Shown here in pieces: positions 18,423-29,335 of a stretch of 64,000 nt of DNA; positions within the stretch are counted from its first letter, which is position 1; each line of letters starts with the position of its first letter. The DNA comes from Portulaca oleracea. Lineage: Eukaryota; Streptophyta; Magnoliopsida; Caryophyllales; Portulacaceae. The stretch covers positions 33,878,261 to 33,942,260 of the forward strand of contig CM055872.1 in the NCBI GenBank assembly GCA_029582165.1. The letters run 5' to 3'. The notes beneath the pieces were generated by a model that saw only the letters and a list, made by a program, of their open reading frames with translations, had not been told where the DNA came from and searched no databases. Made by a program: the position numbers and the translations under genes.

Positions 18423-19464
18423 TTAATAATGGCCATACCCATGACATTTAAAGCACTTACTTCCCTCCATCTGTCGAGGAAGTTCCGTTGGAGACGCCGT
18501 ATCAATTCCTTTTCCTTTGTCAGTTCGAGGCGTTGGTGCAGACTTAGGGTGTCTCACTGGACTTCGGAGTGTTTGACTCCGGAGGGGGTCGGCTAATAGG
18601 TGGGTAAGCGGGCCTAGACAATGGCTTGGTGTCGGACCTTTTCTTTCTTCGTCGCTCAACTCAGAGTGTCAAACTGCACAAATCATCCATTGAATAGTAT
18701 GGTTGAACCTCAATCCTTTTGGCAACCGCGGGATCCAACCCATTGAAGAAACGCATCATTGTTTGCTCTTCCGGCTCTTGGAGGTCGCTTTTGATGAGGA
18801 GTTGTTCAAACTCCTGAATATACTCACTCACGGACCCTTTGCCTTGAGTGAGGGCGTGGAGCTTCCTTAAGACATCTTGCTTGTAAGTGTTGGGCAAGAA
18901 GCGGCGGTTCATCAATTGTTTGAGTTGTGTCCAAGTAGTAATTTTCGCCTTACCTTCCCGAGCTCGTTGCGATTTCATGATCACAAACCAAAGTGAAGTG
19001 GCTTTGGTGAGCTTTAAACTAGCAACCTTGAAAGATTTCTCGTCATCGTATTTCTTGGTTTCAAAGATCCTATCGATCAATTGAACCCATTCGAGGTACT
19101 CGTCCGGTTTGTTGGAACCATTGAACTCGGGGATTTCGATCTTGACGTCTTAGAAATCGTCGCAAGGGGGTCGATCATGCACATCTCAACGAGGACGGCG
19201 TCGAGGGGAGCCTTTTTCATCGTCACTCGACTCAAAGATAGGAGGAGGACGGATAGGGCTTGGTGCACGCCTCCGACGTTCATCTCGAGGTGGAACCGGA
19301 CGCTCTTGGGCGAGGTTATCAAGCCGCGCCACAATGACATTAAGGTTGTGCTCAAAGGTGGAGAACCGATCGTCATAGGTGGTGAGTCGGCTCTTGATAG
19401 CTCGAAGTTGCGGGCTACCCGGGTGACTTGGTTCCTCTCGATCGGAATTAACTTGTCCATCCAT
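18423..19464 (-). pseudogene. gag of element B, interrupted
   Basis: Read on the minus strand: start at 19464 (MDGQVNSDREEPSH), an acidic/basic linker to 19186, then in another frame the gag domain 19080-18661 (TWTQLKQLMNRRFLPNTYKQ, GKGSVSEYIQEFEQLL). After a stop comes 18659-18423 with the start of a CCHC knuckle (CFKCHGYGHY), cut by a stop. Frame changes and stops make it non-functional as it stands. Confidence 0.85.
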
Positions 19465-19793
19465 ATCGAGGGAAGAGTAAAGGACGGTTTGTGTTTGGGA
19501 ATATTTTGTGGAGTTTGGGGGTTTTCTTGTGGTTGGATAGTGTTTGGCTAAGGGTTCTTTGTGTTTTTCTCACTTGGGAATTTCATCGAACACCTTCCGT
19601 GCACTATTTTCCTACTCTTCCTCAAAGCTCCAAAATGCTTCAAAAATCACAAACACAATACAAAAAAAGATTCTCCAACACACTTGGAGGCACAAGGGAT
19701 GGGGAACACCAATATTTGCATTCAATACACCAAAATCCAACAATAGAGAAGTACACTAGCAAAACAATGAACAAAACTCAAGCTGATACCAAA

Positions 19794-20546
19794 TGGAGTG
19801 TTCCCATCACGTGAGTGGGTGAAGATTAGCTTGAGTGTATGAATGGGAGTGATGATCACATGAACAAGGGCTTGAACACCCAAAGGAAGGATATAACCTT
19901 GAGCAAGGAGGGTCCACTACTCTAGGCCTCACACCCGACCATGATTATAGGTAATCCACTAAATAATCATTAAAGGAATGACTTGCTAACACCACCATTA
20001 ACGATGGATAAAGTAAGAACAAGATTTTTGTGAGAGAAACTAGGGGAAAACCCTAACAATGCATTAGCAAATCATTTATTAACATAATCTGCCTTGGGAA
20101 GAGTGAAAATAAGGTATTTATACTAAACATAAATTAAGCCCAAATCATAGCAAAAGCGCAACAGGCACGCGCGTGTCGCACGCCGGTCATGGGCGCAACA
20201 ACCGTCTGTCTTCCCCAGCCCAACGCCTGCCGAAGCGAGTCGCGGGTGCAACCAGATGTGCCGCGGGCGCGACCACCATCTGTCCCAACATACGCCTGGC
20301 CCTGTTGAAGTGTGTCACGATCGTTACAAAGTGAGTCACGGGCGCGACACCCTTAGGCAGAACAACGTCACGGGTGCGACGGAAATGACTCAGGTGCGAC
20401 AGCTCACTGTTTGCGGCGTTGCAACCTAGTTGAAAATGCCCGGGTGAGAGGGTTTAGTGTGGAAGTGTCGAGTCAAGATTCTTTCCTTCTTGCCATCAAC
20501 CACAAGCCCGACTTTGGAAGCTCGGACTCGAACCCGACACGGTTCA
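19794..20546 (-). repeat. 5' LTR of element B, shorter copy
   Basis: 753 bp. The GTCGCGGGCGCGAC-type motif cluster is at about 20165-20403, with TATA at about 20113 (minus strand). It lacks the ~300 bp present in the other LTR. Confidence 0.9.
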
Positions 20547-21736
20547 GGAGGCCCAAAGGCCCATCCATATGGTATGCTTATTGTTTCAAAAGGACGTCCA
20601 AACGCCCTAGAAAGCTCAAGGTCCACGTCAAAATGGCCCAAGTTCAAGGCCCAAGTTGAATTTCACAGTTTTGACCATTTCAAGATGAAGTTCACAATTT
20701 TGGCCTTTTCAGTTTAAACTTCACATTTTTAGGATTTTCTTTATTATTAGCAAGTTATTAGATGTAATTTTATTATTTCTAGTTGTGTGAGATGCCAAGT
20801 AATATCTATAAACTTGGACGTCAAGTTAGAAGAGTCTAGAACAATCTAGAATAGTCTAGATAGGCGTATGGTGTGTAGTCTTGGACACCAAGTCTTGTAA
20901 TCCTAGATTAGGTTGACTTATTTTGTAACTAATCCATCTTGGATTAGGAAAGCCAAGTCCTAGGAGGAATAATATTGTTATAACTAACTCCCTTAGGATT
21001 AGGAATCCAAATCCTAGGAGGAGAGAGTTGTTTAGGCGTCTAGTAGTAGGAGATTGGTTGCTTTGGCGCCAAGGATAGAGTCCTAGTAGGATTAGGACTT
21101 AGTCTATTATAAATAGGGAAGTAAGTGTGTCGTTCAAAACACACAACCTTGAATCATGAATACAATCAAGCGTTTGCTTACCCCTGAGTGTTTCTCAAAA
21201 CCTCGTTTGATCTCTTCTATTGTATCTTGAATGTGGCCATTCAAATGATGAGGAAGAGCTTGTTTCCTTCTATTAGAAGGTGTTTCTGTAACTAAGAGGA
21301 AGAACAAGTAGCCCTAGGGATTCAACTTGTTGTGTTTCTGTATCAAGTTTGATTCTCCTGAACTATCCGGTTCTCTATCTATCTAGTTGGTATCCTAAGG
21401 CTGTCAAACCCCTCCCTTATTCACGTCATTCATCATCAAACCCTCATCCATACAATCTCTCAAAACTCTCTCAAACCTCATGTCAACTCTCCCATGTTCC
21501 CTCTCAAATATTCGTCTTTCCTCCCCCTCAAATATCTCTACCTCATGTCCTTTCCCTCTCTCAAACCCTAATTTACTCTCTCTCTCTCTCAAAACCCCAC
21601 AAAGATCTGATCTTTCACGTGAATTCCCCTCCATACTTAGTTTTTCATGTGAGATACCCTAACCCTAGATTGGTGGCATGTCTCCCCCTTGACGTGTAAT
21701 TGATCAAACCATATTCTTTTATCCAGTTATACATCA
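20547..21736 (+). repeat. 5' LTR of element A, distal part (continues from 16292-16386)
   Basis: Matches the right LTR from GGCCCAAAGG onwards, and carries the second copy of the GGAGG target duplication (20547-20551) made by element B. TATA box TTATAAATAGGG at about 21109. Ends TACATCA at 21736, five bases before the primer-binding site. Confidence 0.9.
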
Positions 21737-21847
21737 AAATTGGTATCAGAGCTTAGGTTTTTCTCAGTGCAACCCAACGCCCCTAACATAATCCCCAACG
21801 CCCCAAACACATTCCCAAAACACGTTTTCCTCATCCATCCCATCATC

Positions 21848-22513
21848 ATGGCCACTAGCAGCAACAACAATAGCAACAACAACGGTGACAATGCTACTAC
21901 TGAGCAACTACTGCATGAGAAAGTTGAATTGGAAGGAAAGGTGGCATACCTTTCCAAACAACTCGAAAGATACATGCATCTGCACCAATATGAACTCAAA
22001 GATTCAGGAGATGAGGAAAGTGCAGAAGAGGTCCCTATGAGCCTTATTAAGAGGCCTCGTCCAACACCTAGGCGTGAGCCTAGAGAAGAAAAATTTGACT
22101 TCAAAGTTGATATTCCTGAATTTGAAGGTAATCTTGATCTTGAAGTTTTTCTTGATTGGATTCAAACTGTAGAAAGGGTCTTTGATCTGAAAGACATTCC
22201 TGATGAGACAAAAGAAAAGATTCGAACTTGGGAGAAGATGAAGAAGAAATTTCACTTTAAGTTTCTTTCAGCGAGCTACTTCAAAGACAACTACTTTAAG
22301 CTTCAACAACACACCCAACGAGCTAAAAGCGTCGAGGAGTACACCAAGGAGTTCGAACATCTGCTATGGAGGTGTGATCTAAAGGAAGATGAACCTCAAA
22401 CTCTTGCGAGGTATCTAGCTGGATTGAATGAAAGTATAAGGTATGTGGTGGAGCTTCAACCTTACACTACTCTTGATGAATTGAGTACTTTGGCTAACAA
22501 AGTAGAACAGTAA
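21848..22513 (+). pseudogene. gag of element A
   Basis: ATG at 21848 is the first start after the primer site and begins an Asn/Ser-rich region. A retrotransposon gag domain follows (VEYTKEFEHLL..CDLKEDEP, GLNESIRYVVELQPY). The frame stops at 22511, before the nucleic-acid-binding part; a second stop occurs near 22580 before the zinc knuckle resumes at 22682. Related to gag of element B. Confidence 0.85.
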
Positions 22514-22681
22514 CGAAAGAGAAGGGGAAAGGAGATGGCGAGTAGAAACCCTAGCTTACAAAGAACCCCATACTCACCCTAACCATACACTCCACAAAAG
22601 AGCCAACCCCCTCCAAAAACGCCGACCACCACAACTCCACAAAATCAGTCCCAAGTCCTAAGACCTCTTCAAGCCACGCTT

Positions 22682-23959
22682 ATGGATAGAAGGAGGTGTT
22701 TTCGGTGTCAAGGTCTCAGTCATATAGCATCTGAGTGCTCCAACAAGAGAGCCATCACCCTCATGGAGTATCAAAACGCTCTCTTTGAACCTGAACCAAA
22801 AGATGTGGAAGAGGAGGCAGACGCTGATCATATTCATGGAGACTCTGTAGAAGAGGTTGTGGAAGAACCAGATGAAGAAGAGATGATGGTTGTGAGAAGA
22901 GTTCTTAGTAGTTCTCTCGTTCCTGAAGATCAACAACAACGGGAAGCCATCTTCCATTCTCGTTGTACTATCAAGGGGAAAGTTTGTTCTTTGATTATTG
23001 ATGGTGGAAGTTGTACTAACGCAACTTCTCTTACTATGGTGAACAAGCTTCAGCTCCCAAAAAGCCCTCATCCATCGCCATACACCATCCAATGGCTCAA
23101 CCAGGGTAAAGGCTTACAAGTGAATTAACGCTGTTTGGTAAGCTTTTCTATTAGCAAGTCTTATCAAGATTCACTATGGTGTGAGGTATTACCTATGGAT
23201 GCCTGTCATATTTTGCTTGGAAGGCCGTGGTTATTTGACAGGAGTGTGATGCATGATGAAAGGAGTAATACCTACACTCTTATGGTCCAAAACAAGAAGG
23301 TAACCCTAGCTTCTCTAAAGGCATCCAAATCGTACCCATCCCAAAGGAATGATCCTAATCTCATCACTTTTATGACCACTGAACGTCCTGAGTTTAGTAA
23401 GCATAAGGAGATCATTTCCTTAGACCTAAACACAAACCCTAGCCACGAAAACCCCACAAAAGGCCACCCTGCCACCTCTCTGATGGAACGATCCTCTCCT
23501 GTGTTCCAAGAAGAGATACCATCCAGGTTGCCCCCTCAGCTTGAGTTCCAACATAAAAGTGATCATATGAACCCTAGTGAAACTCAAGAGGTTCAAAAGC
23601 TAGCTGATAATCTTCAAACAAAGGGTATAATCAAGGAAATCTCCAATCCATGTGCCGTCCCTACCCTTTTGATTACAAAAAATAATGGAAATCAACGTAC
23701 GAGCATCAACAAGAATACTATCAAATATATGTTTCCTATTCCTAGAATTGAAGATATAAGAAGTGGGTGCTACCACATTCTCATTCAAGAAGGGGACACT
23801 ACTATCAAAACTAAACGAGGTCTCTTTGGATGGTTAGCCATGCCTTGTGGTCTAACTCCTGCTCTTTCTATTTTTATGAGACTAATGAATCATGTTTTGA
23901 AGCCCCTTAGTGGCAACTGTGTTGTTGTCTACATCAACAAGAAAAGAAAAAAAGTATGA
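22682..23959 (+). pseudogene. Zinc knuckle, protease and truncated RT of element A
   Basis: Frame 22682-23128 has a CCHC knuckle (CFRCQGLSHIASEC) and a protease active-site region (LIIDGGSCTNATS). After an in-frame stop the frame resumes at 23135 with CHILLGRPWLFDRSVMHD and reaches RT. RT lacks about 16 residues between IPRIEDI and RSGCYH, and where the family has Y-x-D-D it reads YINKKRKK and ends. RNase H and integrase are gone and the 3' polypurine region follows directly. Not functional. Confidence 0.88.
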
Positions 23960-24052
23960 GGCAATTGAAGAAGGAAGGACTCCCCTCCAAGAGGAAAGAT
24001 AACCCTCCAAGTTTGAGGACAAACTCTTTTCAACAAGGGGAGAATGATTTAC

Positions 24053-25324
24053 TGATGTAAATCTGCCCACGCCAAGCCCAATAAAGAAAGTTCAATTCAT
24101 CTACAAGGAGGTAGAACGGCTATAGAGGAAGGATTTAGTGTGGAGGCCCAAAGGCCCATCCATATGGTATGCTTATTGTTTCAAGAGGACGTCCAAATGT
24201 CCTACAAAGCTCAAGGTCCACGCCAAAAAGGCCCAAGTTCAAGGCCCAAGTTGAATTTCACAGTTTTGACCATTTCAAGATGAAGTTCACAATTTTGGCC
24301 TTTTCAGTTTAAACTTCACATTTTTAGCATTTTCTTTATTATTAGCAAGTTATTAGATGTAATTTTATTATTTCTAGTTGTGTGAGATGCCAAGTAATAT
24401 CTATAAACTTGGACATCAAGTTAGAAGAGTCTAGAATAATCTAGAATAGTCTAGATAGGCGTGTGGTGTGTAGTCTTGGACGCCAACTCTTGTAATCCTA
24501 GATTAGGTTGGCTTATTTTGTAACTAATCCATCTTGGATTAGGAAAGCCAAGTCCTAGGAGGATTAATATTGTTATAACTAACTCCATTAGGATTAGGAA
24601 TCCAAATCCTAGGAGGAGAGAGTTGTTTAGGCGCCTAGTAGTAGGAGATTGGTTGCTTTGGCGCCAAGTATAGAGTCCTAGTAGGATTATGACTTAGTTT
24701 ATTATAAATAGGGATGTAAGTGTGCCGTTCAAAACACACAACCTTGAATCATGAATACAATCAAGCTTTTGCTTACCCTTGAGTGTTTTTCAAAACCTCG
24801 TTTGATCTCTTTTATTGTATCTTGAATGTGGCAATTCAAGTGGTGAGGAAGAGCTTGTTTCCTACTCTTAGAAGGTGTTTCTGTAAATAAGAGGAAGAAC
24901 AAGTAGTCCTAAGGATTCAACTTGTGGTGTTTCTGTATCAAGTTTAATTCTCTTGAACTATGCGATTCTCTATCTATCTAGTTGGTTTCCTAAGGCTATC
25001 AAACCCCTCCCTTATTCACGTCATTAATCATCAAACCCTTATCCATACAATCTCTCAAAACTCTATCAAACCTCACGTCAACTCTCCCGTAGTCCCTCTC
25101 AAATATCTCTACCTCACCCTCAAATATCTCTACCTCACGTCCTTTCCCTCTCTCAAACCCTAATCCACTCTCTCTCTCAAAACTCCATAAAGATCCCATC
25201 TTTCACGTGAATTCCCCTCCATACTTAGCTTTTCACGTGAGATACCCTAACCCTAGATTGGTTGCACGTTTCCCCCTTGATGTGTAATTGATCAAACCCT
25301 ATTCTTTGATCCAGTTATACATCA
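24053..25324 (+). repeat. 3' LTR of element A
   Basis: 1272 bp, TGATGTA..TACATCA. TATA box TTATAAATAGGG at about 24700. Upstream are repeated CCTAGGA- and TCTAGA-containing short inverted repeats. A CT-rich stretch follows before the end. Confidence 0.92.
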
Positions 25325-25329
25325 GTAAA

Positions 25330-26039
25330 TTCATTCAATCTCATATGAACAATACCACCAACAACACTTAAAGCAAAGCAAGTGCAAAGTTCTAGCATAG
25401 ACATTAAGCAACCAAAATGAAGGATAAATAAAATAATTAAGCCATAAAATAAACTCTCAATTTGGGAGTATTTGCTAAAACGAAAATATCATTTGAATAG
25501 TAGGACTCTTTGTATTTTGAATAGTAAAAGTATATGTGAAATTTTTATTTAAGGATTGAAATAAAATTTTAAAAAATAACAGAAATCCTAGAACCCCTAT
25601 AGTTTAACAAAATTACCAAAATACAATAGGAATAGTAAATGTGCATTTATAGTTTTTAACATTTAAGGGTTTAAGGATTGAAATAATGAAAACAAAATAA
25701 TATAAAGCTTAGAAAATAACCTCTAAAGTTTAACAAAATTTATCAAAATGCAATTGGAATAGTTAATGGGTCTTCATGGTTTTTAATACTTAAGAAGTTA
25801 AAGGATTTAGGTAATTAAAAAAACTAAAATAAAATAGTAGTAAGAAAGAGCTTAGAATAAGGGTTCAAGTTGTAGAAAATTACCAAATTGCCATTTAAAT
25901 AGTGGTGAATGACAATTTGAATAGTGGTGAATGACAATTTGAATAGTGGTGAATGACAATTTGAATAGTAAGGTTACATCTAGACATTTTAATGTTAAAG
26001 GATGTATAATTAGAAATAAATTAAGATACACTTTTCTTT
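25330..26039. other. AT-rich unassigned DNA with a 22-bp tandem repeat
   Basis: No gene seen. At about 25897-25968 the unit GAATAGTGGTGAATGACAATTT occurs about three and a half times. This may be internal sequence of the retroelement whose 3' LTR is at 27812, but no coding trace supports that. Confidence 0.55.
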
Positions 26040-26184
26040 ACACTGTATTTTTTTTTCTGCTGGTAAGAGATAAAGGAGGGCTAGGTAGCTATTCTCTCAA
26101 GAGTTCTACCGACCATGTCGTTTAACAATATACAATTTAGATTGTTAAGGAGAGATAGGGTCCAGATGCAACAATCTTCTAGAT

Positions 26185-26589
26185 TTAAACCTGATAATTA
26201 AGTATCCAGTCCGCCGCTCTATTCGATTCTCGGAATACGTGTCTAACTACTATAGTGGAGCATGAAATGATGAAGGCTTTGATGTCCATAACTAGCTGGT
26301 GGATCGACCAGGGGGTCTCACATCTGTAATTGACCGCATCCATAACAATTTTGTCGTCACCTTCGACAATGAGGTTATTGAGCCCTAATCTAAGAGCATC
26401 GCGCAAACCATTTCTCAGAGCAGTAGCTGCAACAACCAGAATGGGGGCGTGGACAAGGTTACAGGAACTGCCTTCGCCAATCCCTGATAATGTAACCTCA
26501 TGCAGCACCATTAGGGGTTTTAGCACCATCGAAGTTGATTTTAAGCCTTTGTGCAAACAACGGCCTATGCCCTTCTCGGTAGGAAGCAA
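26185..26589 (-). pseudogene. LINE RNase H domain fragment
   Basis: 134-residue frame containing ALRNGLRDALRLGLNNLIVE, GDDKIVMDAV and VVRHVFRESNRAADWI. These are the last two conserved blocks of the RNase H domain (RVT_3) of plant LINEs. The N-terminal catalytic block is not recognisable. Confidence 0.8.
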
Positions 26590-26812
26590 ATTAGTTGAGT
26601 AGAAGAAGTTCCAACCCGATTGGAGGAGAATTCTAGGAGATCCAACTAGTTGGGGGTTGGGGATGGTTGTCCTTGGGAGCCAAAAGCTATTCCGAGAGCA
26701 GGGAGTCGAGCTTATTGTGAAGACACCATTCTTCGTTAATTATTTTTTGCTCTAATGAGGATGTATTCTGACGAAGTTTTGCTGTTCGAAAGACAAGCTC
26801 ATTTTCGGCTTT

Positions 26813-27200
26813 CTAGAGGCTCCAGAGGATTGAGACCAAATGATCAAGATTAGAGAGACCTAAATCCCGTTTAAAACAAGTGAGAAGATTAAGAATGTCT
26901 GAATGAGAAGAGGGGAAGAGTTGAAGCCAATTGAGGGAAACGACGCGGTTCCAAGCCGCACGGGCGACACTACACGACAAGAAGATGTGATCTAAGTCCT
27001 CACAGGCAACATTGCAATTTCTGCAGGAAATTGAGATATGAAGGCCCCAGCGAGCCAGGGATTGGTTTGTTGAAGAGTTCATCTACAAAGAAGCCAAAGG
27101 AACACTTTCAGCTTGGGTTGGATATTAAGGTCCCATATCTAATTAAAATCCACGCGAGGGAATCTAGGGAGAGACCATGGGCCAGCCAGGTAGCAGACTT
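26813..27200 (-). pseudogene. LINE zf-RVT domain fragment
   Basis: Minus-strand reading through LNIQPKLKVFLWLLC (before the ATG at 27082, with an in-frame stop) into CRNCNVACEDLDHIFLSC and ARAAWNRV. The Cys/His spacing matches the zinc-binding region downstream of LINE reverse transcriptases. Nonsense changes show it is dead. Confidence 0.8.
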
Positions 27201-27340
27201 GGTGGTGAAGGAGCAAGGCCCTACGACCTTCCTAGCTGCAATTGGGCCCATCCTCGTCCAAACCAGCCCAAGGTAAAATCTGATTAATTTCATTCCCGAA
27301 ATTAACACTGTGTTTTCACTACTGTTTTGCAGGACATCTT

Positions 27341-27722
27341 CCGGTTGCCGTTAAAAGAGCACTAACCTCGTCCATCCTCCGCTCGTCGTTAAAAGAGCAC
27401 TGACTTCGTCCACCTTACAGTTACCGTTAAAAGAGCATCGACCTCGTCCACCTTACGATTTCGGTTAAAAGAGCACCGACCTCGTCCACCTTCCGGTTGC
27501 CGTTCAAAGAGCACCGACCTCATCCATCTTCCGGTTGCCGTTAAAACAGCACCGACCTTGTCCACCTTCCGGTTGCCGTTAAAAGAGCACCAACCTCATC
27601 CATCTTTCGGTTGCCGTTAAAAGAGCACTGACCTCGTCCACCTTTCGGTTGACGTTAAAAGAGCACCGACCTCGTCGACCTTCCGGTTGCCGTTAAAAGA
27701 GCGCCGACATCGTTCGCTTTTT
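27341..27722. repeat. 37-38-bp minisatellite in the 3' region of Tat-type element C
   Basis: About ten copies of a unit with consensus CTTCCGGTTGCCGTTAAAAG followed by AGCACCGACCTCGTCCAC. They end ~90 bp before a polypurine tract and LTR. Tandem repeats in the 3' untranslated region are a known trait of Tat/Ogre-lineage elements. Confidence 0.9.
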
Positions 27723-27811
27723 GAGCACCGATGTCATTTCAAGAAAGCCATTAGTACATCAGGCTACTTTGACCTTCGTCCTATTCGGACTCGATCAAAG
27801 TAGGGACTCTC

Positions 27812-29335
27812 TGTAGACACCGATTTTTATACCGGAGAATTTCACCCGAGAAATTTGGGCCGAAACAAACATCGAAGCCGACGGGCCTTGGCCATTACCA
27901 AAGGAAGAAGCCCAAATGCAATATGCCAGCAGCAAGGCGACAGGGCCTTGCTTAACATCAAAATAGGCCAAGGTGCGGACTTGGCACAGAAGACAGCAGC
28001 AAGGCCGCAGGGCCTTGCTCAACATCAAACTAGGCCCAAGGCGCGGACCTGGCCCAAAAGACATCAACAAGGCTGCAGGACCTTGCTCGCACCTTTAACC
28101 CATTTTGCGATTGCTACGTTGGCAATCTGTGTGATGCAAAGAGATAGGCTGCAGGGCCTTGCTCAGGAATTCGATTCTCGCGCCAATTTTTTTCCCTCCA
28201 TGCAAATGCAATCCCTTGATCTTGGCTGGTTGACTTTTGACTTTTGCCTTGAGGAAGGCCATACGACCTTGGCCTTGATCTCAACCATGGGAGCATGATC
28301 TTTGGATCATGCCTCTCCCTCCTTCCATCCTCATCAACTCATCCCTCACCTATAAATACCCCTTCATCCCTCCACTCATTTCATCAACGACTACCAACAA
28401 ACATCATCACAACTCATCTTCTACTTTTCCCCCTCCTACTCAAATTCCCTCATCTAAATTCTTAGTTCTACCATCACCATTCTACTATCCATACCATCCA
28501 TACACCTCACTTCTCACCATCCTCAAACATCCATCATTTCATCCAAGGTTCTAAACCGACTTCATTCGTTATAAGGAGATCGATCTTCCTCCCACCACAT
28601 TAAGGCTTAAAGTGAGGTTTGTACATCTTTGCTATTGTATTTCAATCATGTAATTTATTCTTGAATCATCGTACTTGTACATTATTTTGTAAAAAATATC
28701 ATATTTTACCCTTGCATGTTCGGGATATTATATTGTGAAATTTATTAAACTTCTCCCCGCTCATTTCATTTCAAGTTCGATTTTAGTATAGTCTGTTTTT
28801 TTTTAAACAGGCGGATTCAAGAACTCTTTAATTCTGAGTTGCAGACCGGAGTTTTCAATTTTTTGGGTTCGTTGATTTCCTTAAATCAACTGGCGACTCC
28901 TTTTTCTATCTAAATTCATCTAATTTCGTACGACAGCATGGCAAAATAATCCAAAATGTGTCGGTAACATCCAATATCCATATTCGTAGGCTGACCCGTG
29001 AAGAAATGAGTAGAATTTGAGCAAGGCCCAGTGGCCTTACTCAGGCCCTATAACCATTTCTCCACGGGCCTGGCGTAATGGGCCAGCCTGGGTGCCTAGC
29101 AAGGCCGCAGGGCCTTGTTGCCAGGTAAAGTCCCATGCATTATCTCCTTTTTCGGCTCGAATCCGGAATGACTTGTTAATAGTGCATTGATAATTTGATA
29201 CGATTTCATGGTAACTAAAATAAGTTTAGTTCTCAATAAAAATATCCTTATTTAAGGATTAAGCAACCTTAGTCGGCTCCCGATCACAAAGTAGCACGCT
29301 CAGAAAATATGTTAAGGATTTTTCAGGGTCCTACA
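27812..29335 (+). repeat. 3' LTR of element C with reiterated GCAAGGCC-GGCCTTGC inverted repeats
   Basis: 1524 bp, TGTAG..CTACA termini. Six copies of the 20-bp inverted repeat GCAAGGCCGCAGGGCCTTGC, some degenerate, lie at 27932, 27999, 28067, 28144, 29021 and 29099. TATA box CTATAAATACC at about 28351. It shares start, TATA region and end block (TATCCTTATTTAAGGATTAA at about 29247) with the LTR at 52135-53792, but not its palindrome motif. Confidence 0.85.

Larger units (their letters stand above)
16387..20546 (-). mobile_element. Ty3/gypsy LTR element B, gag-protease only, inserted in the LTR of A
   Basis: Flanked by GGAGG (16382-16386 and 20547-20551). The LTRs read TGGAG..GGTTCA on the plus strand (left 16387-17433, right 19794-20546), so the element runs on the minus strand. 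The primer site, TGGTATCAGC on that strand, lies just inside the right LTR (about 19782-19793) and the polypurine tract just inside the left LTR (about 17434-17456). The internal region is only 2360 bp: gag, zinc knuckle and protease. The two LTRs differ by a ~300-bp segment present only on the left (about 17100-17330). Confidence 0.93.
16292..25324 (+). mobile_element. Ty3/gypsy LTR retrotransposon A, degenerate pol, split by element B
   Basis: Flanked by target duplication GTAAA (16287-16291 and 25325-25329). The LTRs start TGATGTA and end TACATCA. The left LTR is 16292-16386 plus 20552-21736 around the inserted element B; the intact right LTR is 24053-25324 (1272 bp). Primer site TGGTATCAGAGC at 21741; polypurine tract AAGGGGAGAATG at about 24035. 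Inside lie gag, zinc knuckle, protease and a short damaged RT. RNase H and integrase are absent, so the copy cannot move by itself. Confidence 0.93.
26047..27304 (-). mobile_element. 5'-truncated LINE (L1-type) insertion
   Basis: Flanked by target duplication ACACTGT (26040-26046 and 27305-27311). A short A-tail (plus-strand T run at 26048-26056) marks its 3' end. On the minus strand it encodes the zf-RVT segment and then an RNase H domain, the usual 3' order of plant L1-type LINEs. The endonuclease and RT are missing, as in abortive target-primed reverse transcription. Confidence 0.85.
27312..29335 (+). mobile_element. 3' end of Tat-type Ty3/gypsy element C (3' UTR plus LTR)
   Basis: Holds the minisatellite, the polypurine tract CAAAGTAGGGACTCTC (about 27796-27811) and an LTR 27812-29335. 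The coding part is not found to the left: the LINE and unassigned DNA come first, so this copy is truncated or rearranged. Confidence 0.75.

Noticed and set aside
19081..19551. 156-codon plus-strand open frame in element B
   Set aside because: It lies antisense to the gag frames and has no domain of its own.
21349..21699. 116-codon plus-strand frame in the left LTR of A
   Set aside because: Pyrimidine-rich LTR sequence; the corresponding right LTR does not preserve the frame.
27341..27722. CRISPR-like array
   Set aside because: The ~38-bp units are contiguous and diverged with no unique spacers, in plant retroelement DNA; it is a minisatellite.
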